A DNA stretch of 64,000 nt from an uncultured Prevotellaceae bacterium (GTDB taxonomy: Bacteria > Bacteroidota > Bacteroidia > Bacteroidales > Bacteroidaceae), in NCBI GenBank assembly GCA_947168045.1, contig CAMVKN010000013.1, forward strand, positions 1 to 64,000. The letters run 5' to 3'. The position numbers were made by a program, and so were the translations under genes. The number at the start of each line of letters is the position of its first letter. The first letter of the stretch is position 1. This document shows positions 7,808-16,591 of this stretch, piece by piece. Below the pieces are notes generated by a model. The model was not told where the DNA came from and ran no database searches. It saw only the letters and a program-made list of their open reading frames with translations.

Positions 7808-8371
7808 TTGGTACTACCTATTTATATTTATGGCCAACCGGTGCTTCGCAAGGTGGCCGAAGACATCACCCCTGACTATCCCGGACTGCGTGAACTGATT
7901 GACAACATGTGGGAGACACTTGCCGAGAGTGACGGCATAGGGCTGGCGGCCCCCCAGGTGGGTCTGCCCATTCGTCTGAGCGTCATTGACCTGCGTCCCC
8001 TGGCTGAGGACATGCCTGAGTATAAGGATTTCCGTCAGGCTTATATCAACCCTCACATCATTGAGACTGACGACAGCCACACTGACAGTTCAGAAGAGGG
8101 GTGCCTGTCGCTGCCCGCCATCCACGAGAAGGTGACACGACCGACGCGCATCCACCTGAAGTGGCAGGACGAGCAGTTCGTTGAGCATGACGAGTGGGTG
8201 GAAGGCTACCTGGCCCGTGTCATGCAACATGAGTTCGATCATCTGGACGGACATCTGTTCATTGACCATATCTCACCGCTTCGCAAGCAACTCATCAAGA
8301 GCAAGCTGAAGGCGCTGACGCAAGGGCGCTACCGCTGCAGCTACAAGACGAAGCCGGTGCTGAGGAAATAA
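7808..8371 (+). CDS. def: Peptide deformylase
   Basis: The protein removes the formyl group from the N-terminal methionine of new proteins. All three motifs are present: [17 protein letters not shown] and QHEFDHLDG, which hold the metal-binding Cys and His residues and the catalytic Glu. I place the start at TTG 7808, giving [20 protein letters not shown], because family members begin just there. The frame also stays open upstream to a GTG at 7754, but that would translate the heptad repeat into an unrelated [15 protein letters not shown] leader. With the chosen start it is 187 residues, the usual length. Confidence 0.93.
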   Translation: MVLPIYIYGQPVLRKVAEDITPDYPGLRELIDNMWETLAESDGIGLAAPQVGLPIRLSVIDLRPLAEDMPEYKDFRQAYINPHIIETDDSHTDSSEEGCLSLPAIHEKVTRPTRIHLKWQDEQFVEHDEWVEGYLARVMQHEFDHLDGHLFIDHISPLRKQLIKSKLKALTQGRYRCSYKTKPVLRK

Positions 8372-8390
8372 AAAGAAGAAAAGAAGAAAA

Positions 8391-8640
8391 GCCCTAACCC
8401 CTCCTCAATGGAGGGAAAAGCCCACCCCCCAACCCCTCCCCAAGGGAGGGAAAGGCCCACCCCCCAACCCCTCCCCAAGGGAGGGGAGCTTATATAGACT
8501 TGCTGATGATTTTATCTTGGCTTTTCAGACGAATAAACTATCGCAACACCCCTCCCTTGGGGAGGGGGCGGGGGTGGGCTTCTCCCTTGGGGAGGGGTCG
8601 GGGGTGGGCTTCTCCCTTGGGGAGGGGGTGGATGTGGGCT
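8391..8640. repeat. Inverted GC-rich element E between def and the TPR gene
   Basis: The left arm (about 8391-8489) contains three tandem copies of a unit with CCCCTCCCCAAGGGAGGG; the last copy continues into GGAGCTTATATAGACTTG, as in elements A and B. The right arm (about 8545-8640) has three 30-bp units in the opposite orientation, each with CCCTTGGGGAGGGG and GGGTGGGCTT. The 55-base centre has no tandem repeat. The right arm reads in frame into the TPR gene as PLGRGRGWAS repeats, so it shapes that protein's N-terminus. Confidence 0.9.
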
Positions 8641-10572
8641 TTTTTTTTCTTTCCTCTTACTGCTTCGGCCCAATACAACATTGACCGACTCATTACCATC
8701 GGGCGGTCGGCACTGTACTATGAGGACTATGTGCTGAGCATGCAGTACTTCAACCAGGCCATCGCCGCCAAGCCCTACCTCTATGAGCCATGGTACCTCA
8801 GGGGCGTGGCGAAGTTCAGCCTCGAAGACTTTGCAGGTGCCGAGCAGGACTGTTCGCAAGCCATAGAGCGTAACCCATACGTGGTGGGCGTCTACGAGCT
8901 GCGCGGACTGACACGCATCAGGCAGGAGAAATTTGCTGAAGCCATAGCCGACTACGACCGCGCGCTGAGCTTTACCCCTGACAACCGCTCGCTGTGGCAT
9001 AACCGCGTGTTGTGCCATCTACAGAACAAGGACTACGACATGGCGCTGGCCGAGCTGGACACCATGCACACCCGCTGGAGCACCTACGCACCAGCCTATT
9101 CCATCAGGGCCGATGTCTATATGCAGATGAAGGACACGGCGCAGGCGGTGACGGCATTGGAGAAAAGTCTGGAGGTAGACCCCTATGACGGCAAGACATG
9201 GGCGGTGAGAAGCATCATCAGCCTTTCGCGTCGTGAGTGGCCCGATGCCGAGCGCCAGCTTGACCATGCCATCCATCTGTTGCCTAAGGTAGGCACCTAT
9301 TACATCAACCGTGCTCTTGCCCGTTACAACCAGAACAACCTGCGCGGTGCCATGGCCGACTACGATGCTGCACTCGACCTGGAGCCCAATAACTTCCTGG
9401 GCCACTATAACCGTGGACTGCTGCGTGCCGACGTGGGCGATGACAACCGTGCCATCCTTGATTTCAACTTTGTGCTTAACTTAGAGCCTGACAACATGCA
9501 GGCACTCTTCAACCGTGCCGTGCTGCTCGACCGTACTGGTGACCTCCAGGGAGCCATTCGCGACTACACGAAGGTCATCGACGAGTATCCAAACTTCTAC
9601 ACGGGCATCCTCTATCGTGCGCGTTGCTATCGGCGTCTGGGAATGACGCAGAAGGCTGAGCTGGACGAGTTCAAGGTATATAAGGTGCAACTCTACCAAC
9701 AGCTCTATGGCATCCAACCGAAGGCCACGAAACGCAGCCAACGCAAGCGCAGTGACCTGGACATGGACAAATATGATGAGATAGTGGTGGCCGACGAGCA
9801 GGAACCAGAGCGTGAATACAAGAGCGACTATCGCGGACATGTGCAGAATCGTCAGGCTGACATGGAGCTGATGCCGATGTTTGCCCTGTCGTTGGAACAG
9901 CAGCATGATGAGGTGAGCAAGGCACTGCACTATGACGCACTGATTGAGTCGCTCAACGAGCAGGCAAGGGGGCGCCGACTGTATGTGAGCAATGTGAAGG
10001 CTTCGCTCGACACGGGCCATGCCACTGACTATTTCAACTATATCGACTCGCTGAACAACGTCATCAGTGCAGAGAGTAGCATGGCCAAGACACTGCCACT
10101 CCTGGTGCATCGTGGCGTTGCCCTGGCCGCCCTTCAGGACTATGAGGCCGCCATCAGTGACATGTCGCTGGTGACGGAAAACACCACACAGCCTTCGCTC
10201 CTGCTGGCTGCCCTGTGGCTGAAGGCTTCCAGCCAAGCTCGTCTTAACCAGTATCAGAGTGACGTCGAGGGGACTGAACAGCGTAACGCCGGAGTCATCA
10301 TGGACATTGACAAGGCGCTGGAGGTGAGTCCTTCATGTGCCTATCTCATCTACAACAGGGGATGTCTCAAGGCACGTCAGCAGGACTATGAAGCAGCCAT
10401 CAGCGACTTCACTGCTGCCATTGCCGCCGATGTCCATTTGGCTGAGGCTTACTACAACCGAGGCATCTGTCGGCTGAAGGCCGGACAGAAAGCTGAGGGC
10501 ACCGCCGACCTGAGCAAGGCTGGCGAGCTGGGGCTATACACAGCCTACAGCATCATCAAGAAAAACAAATAA
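8506..10572 (+). CDS. Exported tetratricopeptide-repeat protein
   Basis: From ATG 8506 this is 688 residues; TTG 8500 and ATG 8632 are other starts in frame. The mature part begins about AQYNIDRLITIGRSALYYEDY, and TPR units follow (for example YLRGVAKFSLEDFAGAEQDCSQAI, YNRGLLRADVGDDNRAILDF, YNRGICRLKAGQKAEGTADL). They cover residues about 60-390 and 560-685, separated by a charged region with KATKRSQRKR. The segment FFFFPLTASA before Q looks like the end of a signal peptide. The residues before it come from the GC-rich repeat arm, so the true start and n-region are uncertain. TPRs mediate protein contacts; no specific partner is evident. An eight-T run at 8641-8648 lies in the signal peptide region. 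Confidence 0.83.
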   Translation: MILSWLFRRINYRNTPPLGRGRGWASPLGRGRGWASPLGRGWMWAFFFFPLTASAQYNIDRLITIGRSALYYEDYVLSMQYFNQAIAAKPYLYEPWYLRGVAKFSLEDFAGAEQDCSQAIERNPYVVGVYELRGLTRIRQEKFAEAIADYDRALSFTPDNRSLWHNRVLCHLQNKDYDMALAELDTMHTRWSTYAPAYSIRADVYMQMKDTAQAVTALEKSLEVDPYDGKTWAVRSIISLSRREWPDAERQLDHAIHLLPKVGTYYINRALARYNQNNLRGAMADYDAALDLEPNNFLGHYNRGLLRADVGDDNRAILDFNFVLNLEPDNMQALFNRAVLLDRTGDLQGAIRDYTKVIDEYPNFYTGILYRARCYRRLGMTQKAELDEFKVYKVQLYQQLYGIQPKATKRSQRKRSDLDMDKYDEIVVADEQEPEREYKSDYRGHVQNRQADMELMPMFALSLEQQHDEVSKALHYDALIESLNEQARGRRLYVSNVKASLDTGHATDYFNYIDSLNNVISAESSMAKTLPLLVHRGVALAALQDYEAAISDMSLVTENTTQPSLLLAALWLKASSQARLNQYQSDVEGTEQRNAGVIMDIDKALEVSPSCAYLIYNRGCLKARQQDYEAAISDFTAAIAADVHLAEAYYNRGICRLKAGQKAEGTADLSKAGELGLYTAYSIIKKNK

Positions 10573-10589
10573 AACAGCTCAGGCACAGA

Positions 10590-11556
10590 AGCCCCACCAA
10601 CAGCCCCACCCCCGACCCCTCCCGCGGGGGGGAGGGGAGTATATAGATTTGACGCTGAAAAGGACATCGTATGCTATAGTGTGCTGGATGTTGCGTTAGT
10701 GCATATATAATAAGGAAACCAGAAAAAATAGTGCACTTAGTGCACCTTTTGTCCTTAATTCATTGACCTGTAAGTCGTTGGACGGTGCACCAACACCAAA
10801 GCATCGTGCACCTAAGTACACCAGCAGACCAACACAGACCAACACAGACCCACCCCCCAGCCCCTCCCTGTAGGGAGGGGAGTAGATAGACCTGCAACGG
10901 ATGACGGTGTAGCCCCCTCTCCTTCGGGGAAGGGTCCGGGGGGTGGGTCGTTCTGTTTGTGGCGATATCACCGCGACTGATTGGAATAAGTGGCCGAGTT
11001 ATGAGAATAAGTCGTTGAGTTATTGGAATAAGTCAATGAGTTATTGGAATATGTCGTTGAGTTACGGAAATAAGTCGTTGAGTTACGGGAATAAGTCAAT
11101 GAGTTATGAGAATAAGTAGCCGACTTACGCGCAAATTCTCGAGAGAATTCTGGTAAAAAGCGGTGCTTCACAAGGGATGGCCATACCCCCGGGCCCCTCC
11201 CCAAATGGGAGAGGGCTGCGCCGTCATTCGTTGCAGATCTATATGCTCCCCTCCCTACAGGGAGGGGCTGGGGGGGCTGTGTTGGTTTGCTGGTGTGCTT
11301 AGGTGCACGATGATTGTCTGTTGGTGCACCAACCAACGACATGCAAACCAACTGATTAAGTCCCAAAGGTGCACTTGGTGCACCTTTTTTCCCGTTTTCC
11401 TTATTAGTCCTTATAGTCTTGACGCAGGGAAAGACAGAGATAAGAAGTCCCCCCAACTCTCCAAAGGAAAGAGTTGGGGGGCAGCTTTTAATTACAAATC
11501 TATATACTCCCCTCCTCCCCCCGCGGGAGGGGTCGGGGGTGGGGCTGGTGGGGCTT
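10590..11556. repeat. Nested composite inverted-repeat element B
   Basis: This fills the gap between two convergent genes, the TPR gene (stop 10572) and the lipoprotein (stop 11558). Outer arms (10590-10648 and 11499-11556) match the GC-rich arms of element A, including GGGGAGTATATAGATTT read inward. Inner arms (10724-10949 and 11179-11392) are about 220 bp each. They are clearly inverted copies of each other with scattered differences (for example CATCGTGCACCTAAG on the left and its complement on the right). Between them lies a seven-copy 21-bp array. A further hairpin with CCCCCAACTCT arms is at 11450-11482. No gene is supported here. Confidence 0.93.
10984..11130. repeat. Seven-copy 21-bp tandem array at the centre of element B
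   Basis: Seven units of exactly 21 bp start at 10984, 11005, 11026, 11047, 11068, 11089 and 11110. Most units read GAATAAGTCGTTGAGTTAT or GAATAAGTCAATGAGTTAT plus two to three bases, with GGCCGAG and AGCCGAC variants in the first and last units. The palindrome AATTCTCGAGAGAATT follows at 11134-11149. There are no spacers, so this is not a CRISPR. Confidence 0.95.
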
Positions 11557-11557
11557 T

Positions 11558-12376
11558 TTATTCATCCAGCATCTTCCGCGCTTTGTTGGTGAGGAAAGGC
11601 TCCATCTTGTCCAACGGGATGGTGAACGTGGGCGTGCCGGCAGCGAAGTACGATATCTCGTAAGGCTGATAGATAAAGGTCACGCCATCCTCAGTGATGT
11701 AAGGCTCGACCGCAGGAAGGGGAATGTTGTTGATGTCCTCGACGGCAATCAGCTCTTCAGCCAGTTCATCGTCGGTCATGTTGCCTCCGGGCTGACTGAA
11801 GAAAGAGCGAAGACCATCGCGTATTAGTTTCTGGAACAAATTGCTGTCGGTGTCCTTCAGCATTTCAGAGCTAAACTGCTTGCCGCCATCCTTGAAGAAA
11901 GTGATGCCATACTGCGAATAAAAGCCATGAACACCGCCTTCGTAGAGTTCAACGTCGTTCTGGAAGGTGACGACGTCGTCGCTTTCATAGATTTTCTTGA
12001 ACGTCCAGTTGTGATACACCTCGTTCACGTATTCATCGTCAACAAATTCTCCAGCCAGTTCCTCCATCTGGTTCATCAGGTTCCTTCCGTAGTAGTCGAT
12101 GATTCCCTGGCCGTCATCCAGTTCCACCTCGTCACTCTCCAGTTCAGCCTGATTGGCCAGATACTGTCGGATGGCAGTTACCAGTTCTTCCTCTCCCTCT
12201 TCAGGAAACTCCATGCTGAGTGATACATGGGCCATGCCTTTCTCTTCACTGAAGGTATATTCCTTCAGCTTCAGTTCTTCCTGCTCCTCCTCATCGTCGG
12301 ATGAAGAAGAACGAGACTTCTGGCCGCAGCTCAGCACGACCAGAAGTCCCATCAAGATAATCAGATTTTTTTTCAT
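11558..12376 (-). CDS. DUF3298-type lipoprotein
   Basis: This 272-residue protein has a lipoprotein signal (MKKNLIILMGLLVVLSC) followed by a Ser/Asp/Glu-rich linker. The body has GGVHGFYSQYGITFFKDGGKQ and, near the end, DGVTFIYQPYEISYFAAGTPTFTIP. Both resemble the DUF3298/RsiV-like fold found in many Bacteroidota lipoproteins. It is probably exposed in the periplasm or on the cell surface. Function is unknown. Its stop abuts the outer arm of element B, which may end transcription from both sides. pgk lies 24 bases upstream on the same strand. Confidence 0.75.
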   Translation of the reverse strand: MKKNLIILMGLLVVLSCGQKSRSSSSDDEEEQEELKLKEYTFSEEKGMAHVSLSMEFPEEGEEELVTAIRQYLANQAELESDEVELDDGQGIIDYYGRNLMNQMEELAGEFVDDEYVNEVYHNWTFKKIYESDDVVTFQNDVELYEGGVHGFYSQYGITFFKDGGKQFSSEMLKDTDSNLFQKLIRDGLRSFFSQPGGNMTDDELAEELIAVEDINNIPLPAVEPYITEDGVTFIYQPYEISYFAAGTPTFTIPLDKMEPFLTNKARKMLDE

Positions 12377-12400
12377 TGCAACCCAGTGCGTAGGTGGTTG

Positions 12401-13669
12401 TTATCCCTTGATAGCAGCTACGCCGGGCAGCACCTTGCCTTCGATGGCCTCCAGCAGTGCGCCGCCGCCCGTTGAGATGTAGCTCACCTGGTCAGCCAGT
12501 CCGAACTTGTTGACGCATGCCACGCTGTCGCCACCGCCGATGAGCGAGAAGGCACCCTCAGCCGTAGCCTTGGCAATGGCCTCACCGATGGCACGACTGC
12601 CGGCGGTGAAATTGTCGCACTCGAACACACCAGCAGGACCGTTCCACAGGATGGTCTTGGCACCGCTGATAGCCTCGGCAAAAGCCTTCTGGCTCTCAGG
12701 ACCGGCATCGACGCCCTCGAATCCCTCGGGCACCTGGTTGGCAGGGCAGGTGATAATCTGGGCACCCTCCTTGACGGTCATCGAACCGAAGTCGAGACCA
12801 TTGGTGGCGGTGCAGTCGCTGCCCAGCACCAGCTGTACGCCGTTCTTCTTGGCCAGCTCCTCTACGCCCAGGGCCACGTCGAGCTTGTCAAGCTCCACGA
12901 TGCTGTTGCCAATCTCGCCGTTGTGAGCCTTGGCGAAGGTGTAGGTCATGCCACCGCAGAGGATGAGCTTGTCGACCTTGCCCAGCAGGTTCTCGATGAT
13001 GCCAATCTTCGAGCTGACCTTCGAGCCGCCCATGATGGCGACGAAGGGGCGCTTGATGTTGCTCAGCACGTTGTCGACGGCCTGAACCTCTTTCTCCATC
13101 AGCAGGCCCAGCATCTTGTTGTCGGCATCGAAATAGTCAGCGATGACGGCGGTGCTGGCGTGCTTGCGGTGAGCGGTGCCAAAGGCGTCCATGACGTAGC
13201 AGTCAGCATAGCTGGCCAGCGTCTTGGCGAAGTCCTTCTGACGGGCCTTCATCTCCTTCTTTGCATCCTCGTAGGCAGGGTCGGTCTTCTCAATGCCGAC
13301 GGGCTTGCCCTCTTCCTCGGGATAGTAGCGCAGGTTCTCCAGCAGCAGGGCCTCACCCATCTTCAGCGCAGCAGCCTGGTCGGCAGCCTTGGCACAGTCG
13401 GGGGCAAAGGCCACGGGCACGCCGAGAGCCTTTTCAACAGCCTCGCGAATCTGTCCGAGCGACATCTTGGGGTTCACCTTTCCCTTGGGCTTGCCCATGT
13501 GGCTCATAATGATGACGGCACCACCGTCGGCCAGAATCTTCTTCAGGGTGGGCAGTGCACCGCGGATGCGGGTGTCGTCAGTGATGTTACCATTCTCGTC
13601 CAGGGGCACGTTGAAGTCAACGCGCACGATTGCCTTCTTACCGGCAAAGTTAAATTCGTTGATTGTCAT
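12401..13669 (-). CDS. pgk: Phosphoglycerate kinase
   Basis: The protein converts 1,3-bisphosphoglycerate and ADP to 3-phosphoglycerate and ATP in glycolysis. From ATG 13669 it is 422 residues, a normal length. Visible family motifs are the N-terminal [29 protein letters not shown], the GGSKVSSKI segment, [10 protein letters not shown] and the C-terminal GGGDSVACV and STGGGALLE loops that bind the nucleotide. An upstream in-frame ATG at 13717 would add 16 unrelated residues and overlap the promoter box, so it was rejected. The lipoprotein downstream may be cotranscribed. Confidence 0.98.
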   Translation of the reverse strand: MTINEFNFAGKKAIVRVDFNVPLDENGNITDDTRIRGALPTLKKILADGGAVIIMSHMGKPKGKVNPKMSLGQIREAVEKALGVPVAFAPDCAKAADQAAALKMGEALLLENLRYYPEEEGKPVGIEKTDPAYEDAKKEMKARQKDFAKTLASYADCYVMDAFGTAHRKHASTAVIADYFDADNKMLGLLMEKEVQAVDNVLSNIKRPFVAIMGGSKVSSKIGIIENLLGKVDKLILCGGMTYTFAKAHNGEIGNSIVELDKLDVALGVEELAKKNGVQLVLGSDCTATNGLDFGSMTVKEGAQIITCPANQVPEGFEGVDAGPESQKAFAEAISGAKTILWNGPAGVFECDNFTAGSRAIGEAIAKATAEGAFSLIGGGDSVACVNKFGLADQVSYISTGGGALLEAIEGKVLPGVAAIKG

Positions 13670-13714
13670 AGCTTTGTTATACAATGATATTGAATGTGAA
13701 TTGAAATGATGGTG

Positions 13715-13722
13715 CAAAGGTA
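13715..13722 (-). promoter_or_regulatory. Predicted -7 box for pgk
   Basis: The minus strand reads TACCTTTG, about 45 bases before the pgk start. It lies just past the stop codon of the upstream hydrolase gene, so upstream promoter bases overlap the end of that gene. No clear TTTG is seen at the usual distance. Confidence 0.6.
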
Positions 13723-13729
13723 CAACTTT

Positions 13730-14329
13730 TTATTTATATACGCGCGCGTGTCGTACATTTTTTATACATTTCTTGATGATTACCTCTTTCCTTGACATTA
13801 TGTCTGAGGGGTTGCTGCCTGCTTCTCCTTCCGGAACGTCCATGTGCAGACGGCCGTAGAACTGTGTCCAGTAGGGGGTGATGCGCCCACTGTCGTCATG
13901 AAACGACATGGCTATGGGGTCGAAGATGCGCTCGCCCTGTCGGTTGACGTAGCTCAGCTGTACCAGCTCCGAGCAGTACAGGGCCTCCGTGCCGGGCATG
14001 AACACCGAGTCGTAGGGCAAGCCGAGCCACTGACGTGCAGTGCTGATGCTCCGTTCTGTGTCCGTGTCCTTCACCCTGGCGCTGACATAGCGGCCGTCCT
14101 CGCGCTGCAGCACTTCCTGCAGGCTGCTCACGACGACGCCTTGGCGGGGGATGGCTTCCAGCACCGAGTCGCCACCCAGGTAGATGGCCACATGGTCGGC
14201 CTGTCCCCGTGTCACGCTGGTGATGTGGTTCGATGTGGCAGGCAGGTGGAACAGCAGGTCACCGCGGCGCAGCGTCTGGCACGCCATGCAGCAGAGGGCC
14301 GAGAGCAGCAGGAGGACAGAGGTTTTCAT
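13730..14329 (-). CDS. YiiX/YebB-like NlpC/P60-family cysteine hydrolase
   Basis: This 199-residue protein has a lipoprotein-like signal (MKTSVLLLLSALCCMAC). The body resembles the YiiX/YebB branch of papain-fold NlpC/P60 hydrolases: GDLLFHLP, then QADHVAIYLGGDSVLEA with the presumed catalytic His, and ALYCSELVQLSYV with the presumed catalytic Cys. In this circularly permuted group the His precedes the Cys, as seen here. Substrate is unknown; amidase or esterase activity on envelope components is possible. The start overlaps the stop of the upstream flippase-like gene by four bases, indicating translational coupling. Confidence 0.82.
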   Translation of the reverse strand: MKTSVLLLLSALCCMACQTLRRGDLLFHLPATSNHITSVTRGQADHVAIYLGGDSVLEAIPRQGVVVSSLQEVLQREDGRYVSARVKDTDTERSISTARQWLGLPYDSVFMPGTEALYCSELVQLSYVNRQGERIFDPIAMSFHDDSGRITPYWTQFYGRLHMDVPEGEAGSNPSDIMSRKEVIIKKCIKNVRHARVYK

Positions 14330-15387
14330 TTCTTTTTCTTCTCAATCTTGATGAGTAGCAGACCGATGGCTGTCCAGATGATTTCGCGCAGACGCACCAG
14401 CAGTGCCACGAAGATTCCTTCGCGGGCACCGATGCTCAGCCCCTTGGCTGAGAGCAGGAAGCCTCCTTCGCGGCCACCCAGCTGCAGGGGGATGAAGAAC
14501 AGCATGTTGGCAAAGAGCGAGGTGAAGGCCAGGATGAGGATGCACTGCAGGTAGTTGGCCGTAGGCATGATGACCAGCAGGATGAAGAAAATCTCGAGCG
14601 CTGAGACCACGCGGCACGACAGCTCCAGGAAGACGGCACAGAAGAACGTGCGCGGATTCTGTCCGTGCAGGGCCGCAATCTTGGCGTCGATGGTAGCCAA
14701 CTGTTCGGCATGGCTCTCAAAGAACCGCTTGGCCCAGCGCTTCAGCAGTGGTATGTGGCTCAGTATGCGCATGCCACTCACGGCGATGCCTTTCTTGTAG
14801 CCTTTGAGGAAGAACCAGATGGCGGTGATGCAGAACAGGGCGATGAATGTCAGCAGGACGGCCATGAACAGGTCGACCTGCTGTGTCAGCACATAGAGCA
14901 CACACGACAGCAGCCAGAACCAGAAGTGTGAGAAGATGTGCGTCATCACATAGAGCAGCACGCTGGCCGTAGCCCTTTCGGTGCCGATGTAGGGCGAGAG
15001 TGACATGATGCGATAGGGCTCGCCTCCCATCAGCCCGCCAGGGGTGGCATAGTTCAGTGCAAACCCTGACACCGTAATCTTATAGAGCCAAAGGAAGGAG
15101 AAGCTCCTCCCTTGGCGGGGTGACGGGACGGTGGTCGTGGCAGAGTGGGGAACTTCCCCCTCAGTGGGCGTCATTGGCGTGTGACTTTCCTCCCCGCTCT
15201 TGATGATAATCCACCAGGCGGCGGTGTTGAACACGTAGAGCACAGCCCATAGTAGCACCACGGCCCCAAACCAGTAGCCTGCGCGCTGGACGCCGTCCCA
15301 CACCTCTTGGAAATCCAGTTGGAGAACCATCAAGGCGAGGACGACCAGTCCGAATATCAGGAACGCGTTCTGGTATTTCTTTTTCAC
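14326..15387 (-). CDS. Flippase-like (UPF0104/LPG synthase TM-domain) membrane protein
   Basis: This 353-residue protein has about eight membrane segments and the family signature around ALNYATPGGLMGGEPYRI and FIPLQLGGREGGF, typical of the integral domain related to MprF/AglD. Such proteins act on lipid-linked substrates in the membrane; the substrate cannot be read from sequence. A hydrophilic loop of about 32 residues (GEESHTPMTPTEGEV... to ...SPRQGRSF) interrupts the region between the second and third membrane segments. It is encoded by GC-rich DNA at about 15105-15190 that looks like an inserted repeat. It overlaps pdxA by four bases upstream and the hydrolase by four bases downstream. 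Confidence 0.82.
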   Translation of the reverse strand: MKKKYQNAFLIFGLVVLALMVLQLDFQEVWDGVQRAGYWFGAVVLLWAVLYVFNTAAWWIIIKSGEESHTPMTPTEGEVPHSATTTVPSPRQGRSFSFLWLYKITVSGFALNYATPGGLMGGEPYRIMSLSPYIGTERATASVLLYVMTHIFSHFWFWLLSCVLYVLTQQVDLFMAVLLTFIALFCITAIWFFLKGYKKGIAVSGMRILSHIPLLKRWAKRFFESHAEQLATIDAKIAALHGQNPRTFFCAVFLELSCRVVSALEIFFILLVIMPTANYLQCILILAFTSLFANMLFFIPLQLGGREGGFLLSAKGLSIGAREGIFVALLVRLREIIWTAIGLLLIKIEKKKK

Positions 15388-16559
15388 TCTGCGTCAGTGT
15401 TGGCTTCGGTGGGTGCGGCATTGCGGTCATCGTAGTTGCTGCTGTGCTCGCTCCTCTCCCTGCGCGGAGCATTGAAGCGCACCTTCTCGCTCTCGTCGCG
15501 CTTCTCGTGGTAGAGCTTTGGCAGCGGATTGGCCAGCGGCTCGTCGTAGTTCTGACGGTTGCGCCAGATGTCGATAGCCTCGTAGATGGCATGGCGCAGC
15601 GAGTCGGCCTCCATGCGTCCCTGTCCGGCCAGGTTGTAGCACACCCCGTGGGCCGGTGCCGTGCGCACCAGTGGCAGACCGGCAGTGACGCGCACGCCCT
15701 TGTCGTCGCTGATGCTGGTCAGGGCCTTGAAGGGCGTCTGCCCCTGGTCGTGGTACATGGCCAGCACGGCGTCGAACTGCGCATAGTCGCCATTGCCGAA
15801 GAAGTCGTCGGCAGGGTAGGGGCCAAAGGCCTGGATGCTCTTCTGGGCCAGCTCCCTGATGGCGGGTGTGATGATTTCCTGTTCCTCGTCGCCCAGCACG
15901 CCGTCCTCGCCGCCGCGTGGGTTCAGTGCCAGCACGGCGATGCGTGGGTTGGCAATGCGCATGTCGCGGCGCAGCGCCTGGTGCAGGATGGTGGCTTTCT
16001 CCACTATCTTCTGCTGGGTGATGGCGTCGGGCACATCCTTCAGCGACACGTTGTTCGTCACCAGTGCCACGCGCAGGTTGTCGCTCACCAGGATGGTCAG
16101 TCCATGCTGTACGCTTCCGTCGGCTGGGCGGGGCAGATGCTGTGTGATGTACGACGTGTGACCGTCGAAACCGCGGATGTTGTTCTTGGCCACGGGGGCC
16201 GTCACCAGCACATCGAACAGCCCCTCGGCATAGTCGGCCAGGGCACGGTCGATGGCGCGCTGGGCGGCCAGGCCGGCCTCAGGCGTGGGCTGGCCGAAGT
16301 CAACCTTCACCTCTTCCTCGATGGTGGTCAGCAGGTTTACGCGGCCGTCGCGCGCTTCACTGGCGTCGTTGATGATGCTGAACTGCGGGTCGATGCCCAG
16401 GGCCTTGCTGTGATAGACTGCCACCTTCGGCGAACCGTAGATGATAGGTGTGAACAGCTCCAGTACGGCAGGGTCTTCAAAAATCTTGAATATCACCTCA
16501 TAGCCCACGCCGTTGGTGTCGCCATGGGTGATTGCTACTCTTATCTTCTTGTCTTCCAT
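15384..16559 (-). CDS. pdxA: 4-hydroxythreonine-4-phosphate dehydrogenase
   Basis: The enzyme acts in de novo pyridoxal phosphate synthesis, oxidising 4-phosphohydroxy-threonine with NAD. Motifs include THGDTNGVGYEV at the N-terminus, TAPVAKNNI, the metal-site segments GHTSYI, MYHDQGQTPFK and RTAPAHGV. The protein is 391 residues. The last 35-40 residues (after KLYHEKRDE) are a charged, low-complexity tail rich in R, E, N and S that is not needed for the fold and may be lineage-specific. The downstream membrane protein overlaps its stop by four bases. Confidence 0.95.
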   Translation of the reverse strand: MEDKKIRVAITHGDTNGVGYEVIFKIFEDPAVLELFTPIIYGSPKVAVYHSKALGIDPQFSIINDASEARDGRVNLLTTIEEEVKVDFGQPTPEAGLAAQRAIDRALADYAEGLFDVLVTAPVAKNNIRGFDGHTSYITQHLPRPADGSVQHGLTILVSDNLRVALVTNNVSLKDVPDAITQQKIVEKATILHQALRRDMRIANPRIAVLALNPRGGEDGVLGDEEQEIITPAIRELAQKSIQAFGPYPADDFFGNGDYAQFDAVLAMYHDQGQTPFKALTSISDDKGVRVTAGLPLVRTAPAHGVCYNLAGQGRMEADSLRHAIYEAIDIWRNRQNYDEPLANPLPKLYHEKRDESEKVRFNAPRRERSEHSSNYDDRNAAPTEANTDAE

Positions 16560-16591
16560 TTTTTTTATTTAGTGATATAATAAATAATCTC

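Noticed and set aside
10984..11130. Possible CRISPR array
   Set aside because: The 21-bp units are directly adjacent with no spacers, and there are no cas genes in the window.
10968..11456. Open minus-strand frame coding for a TTYSNNS-type heptapeptide repeat
   Set aside because: It arises from the 21-bp array and one inner arm of element B; it has no promoter or recognisable protein, and its sequence is dictated by the DNA symmetry.
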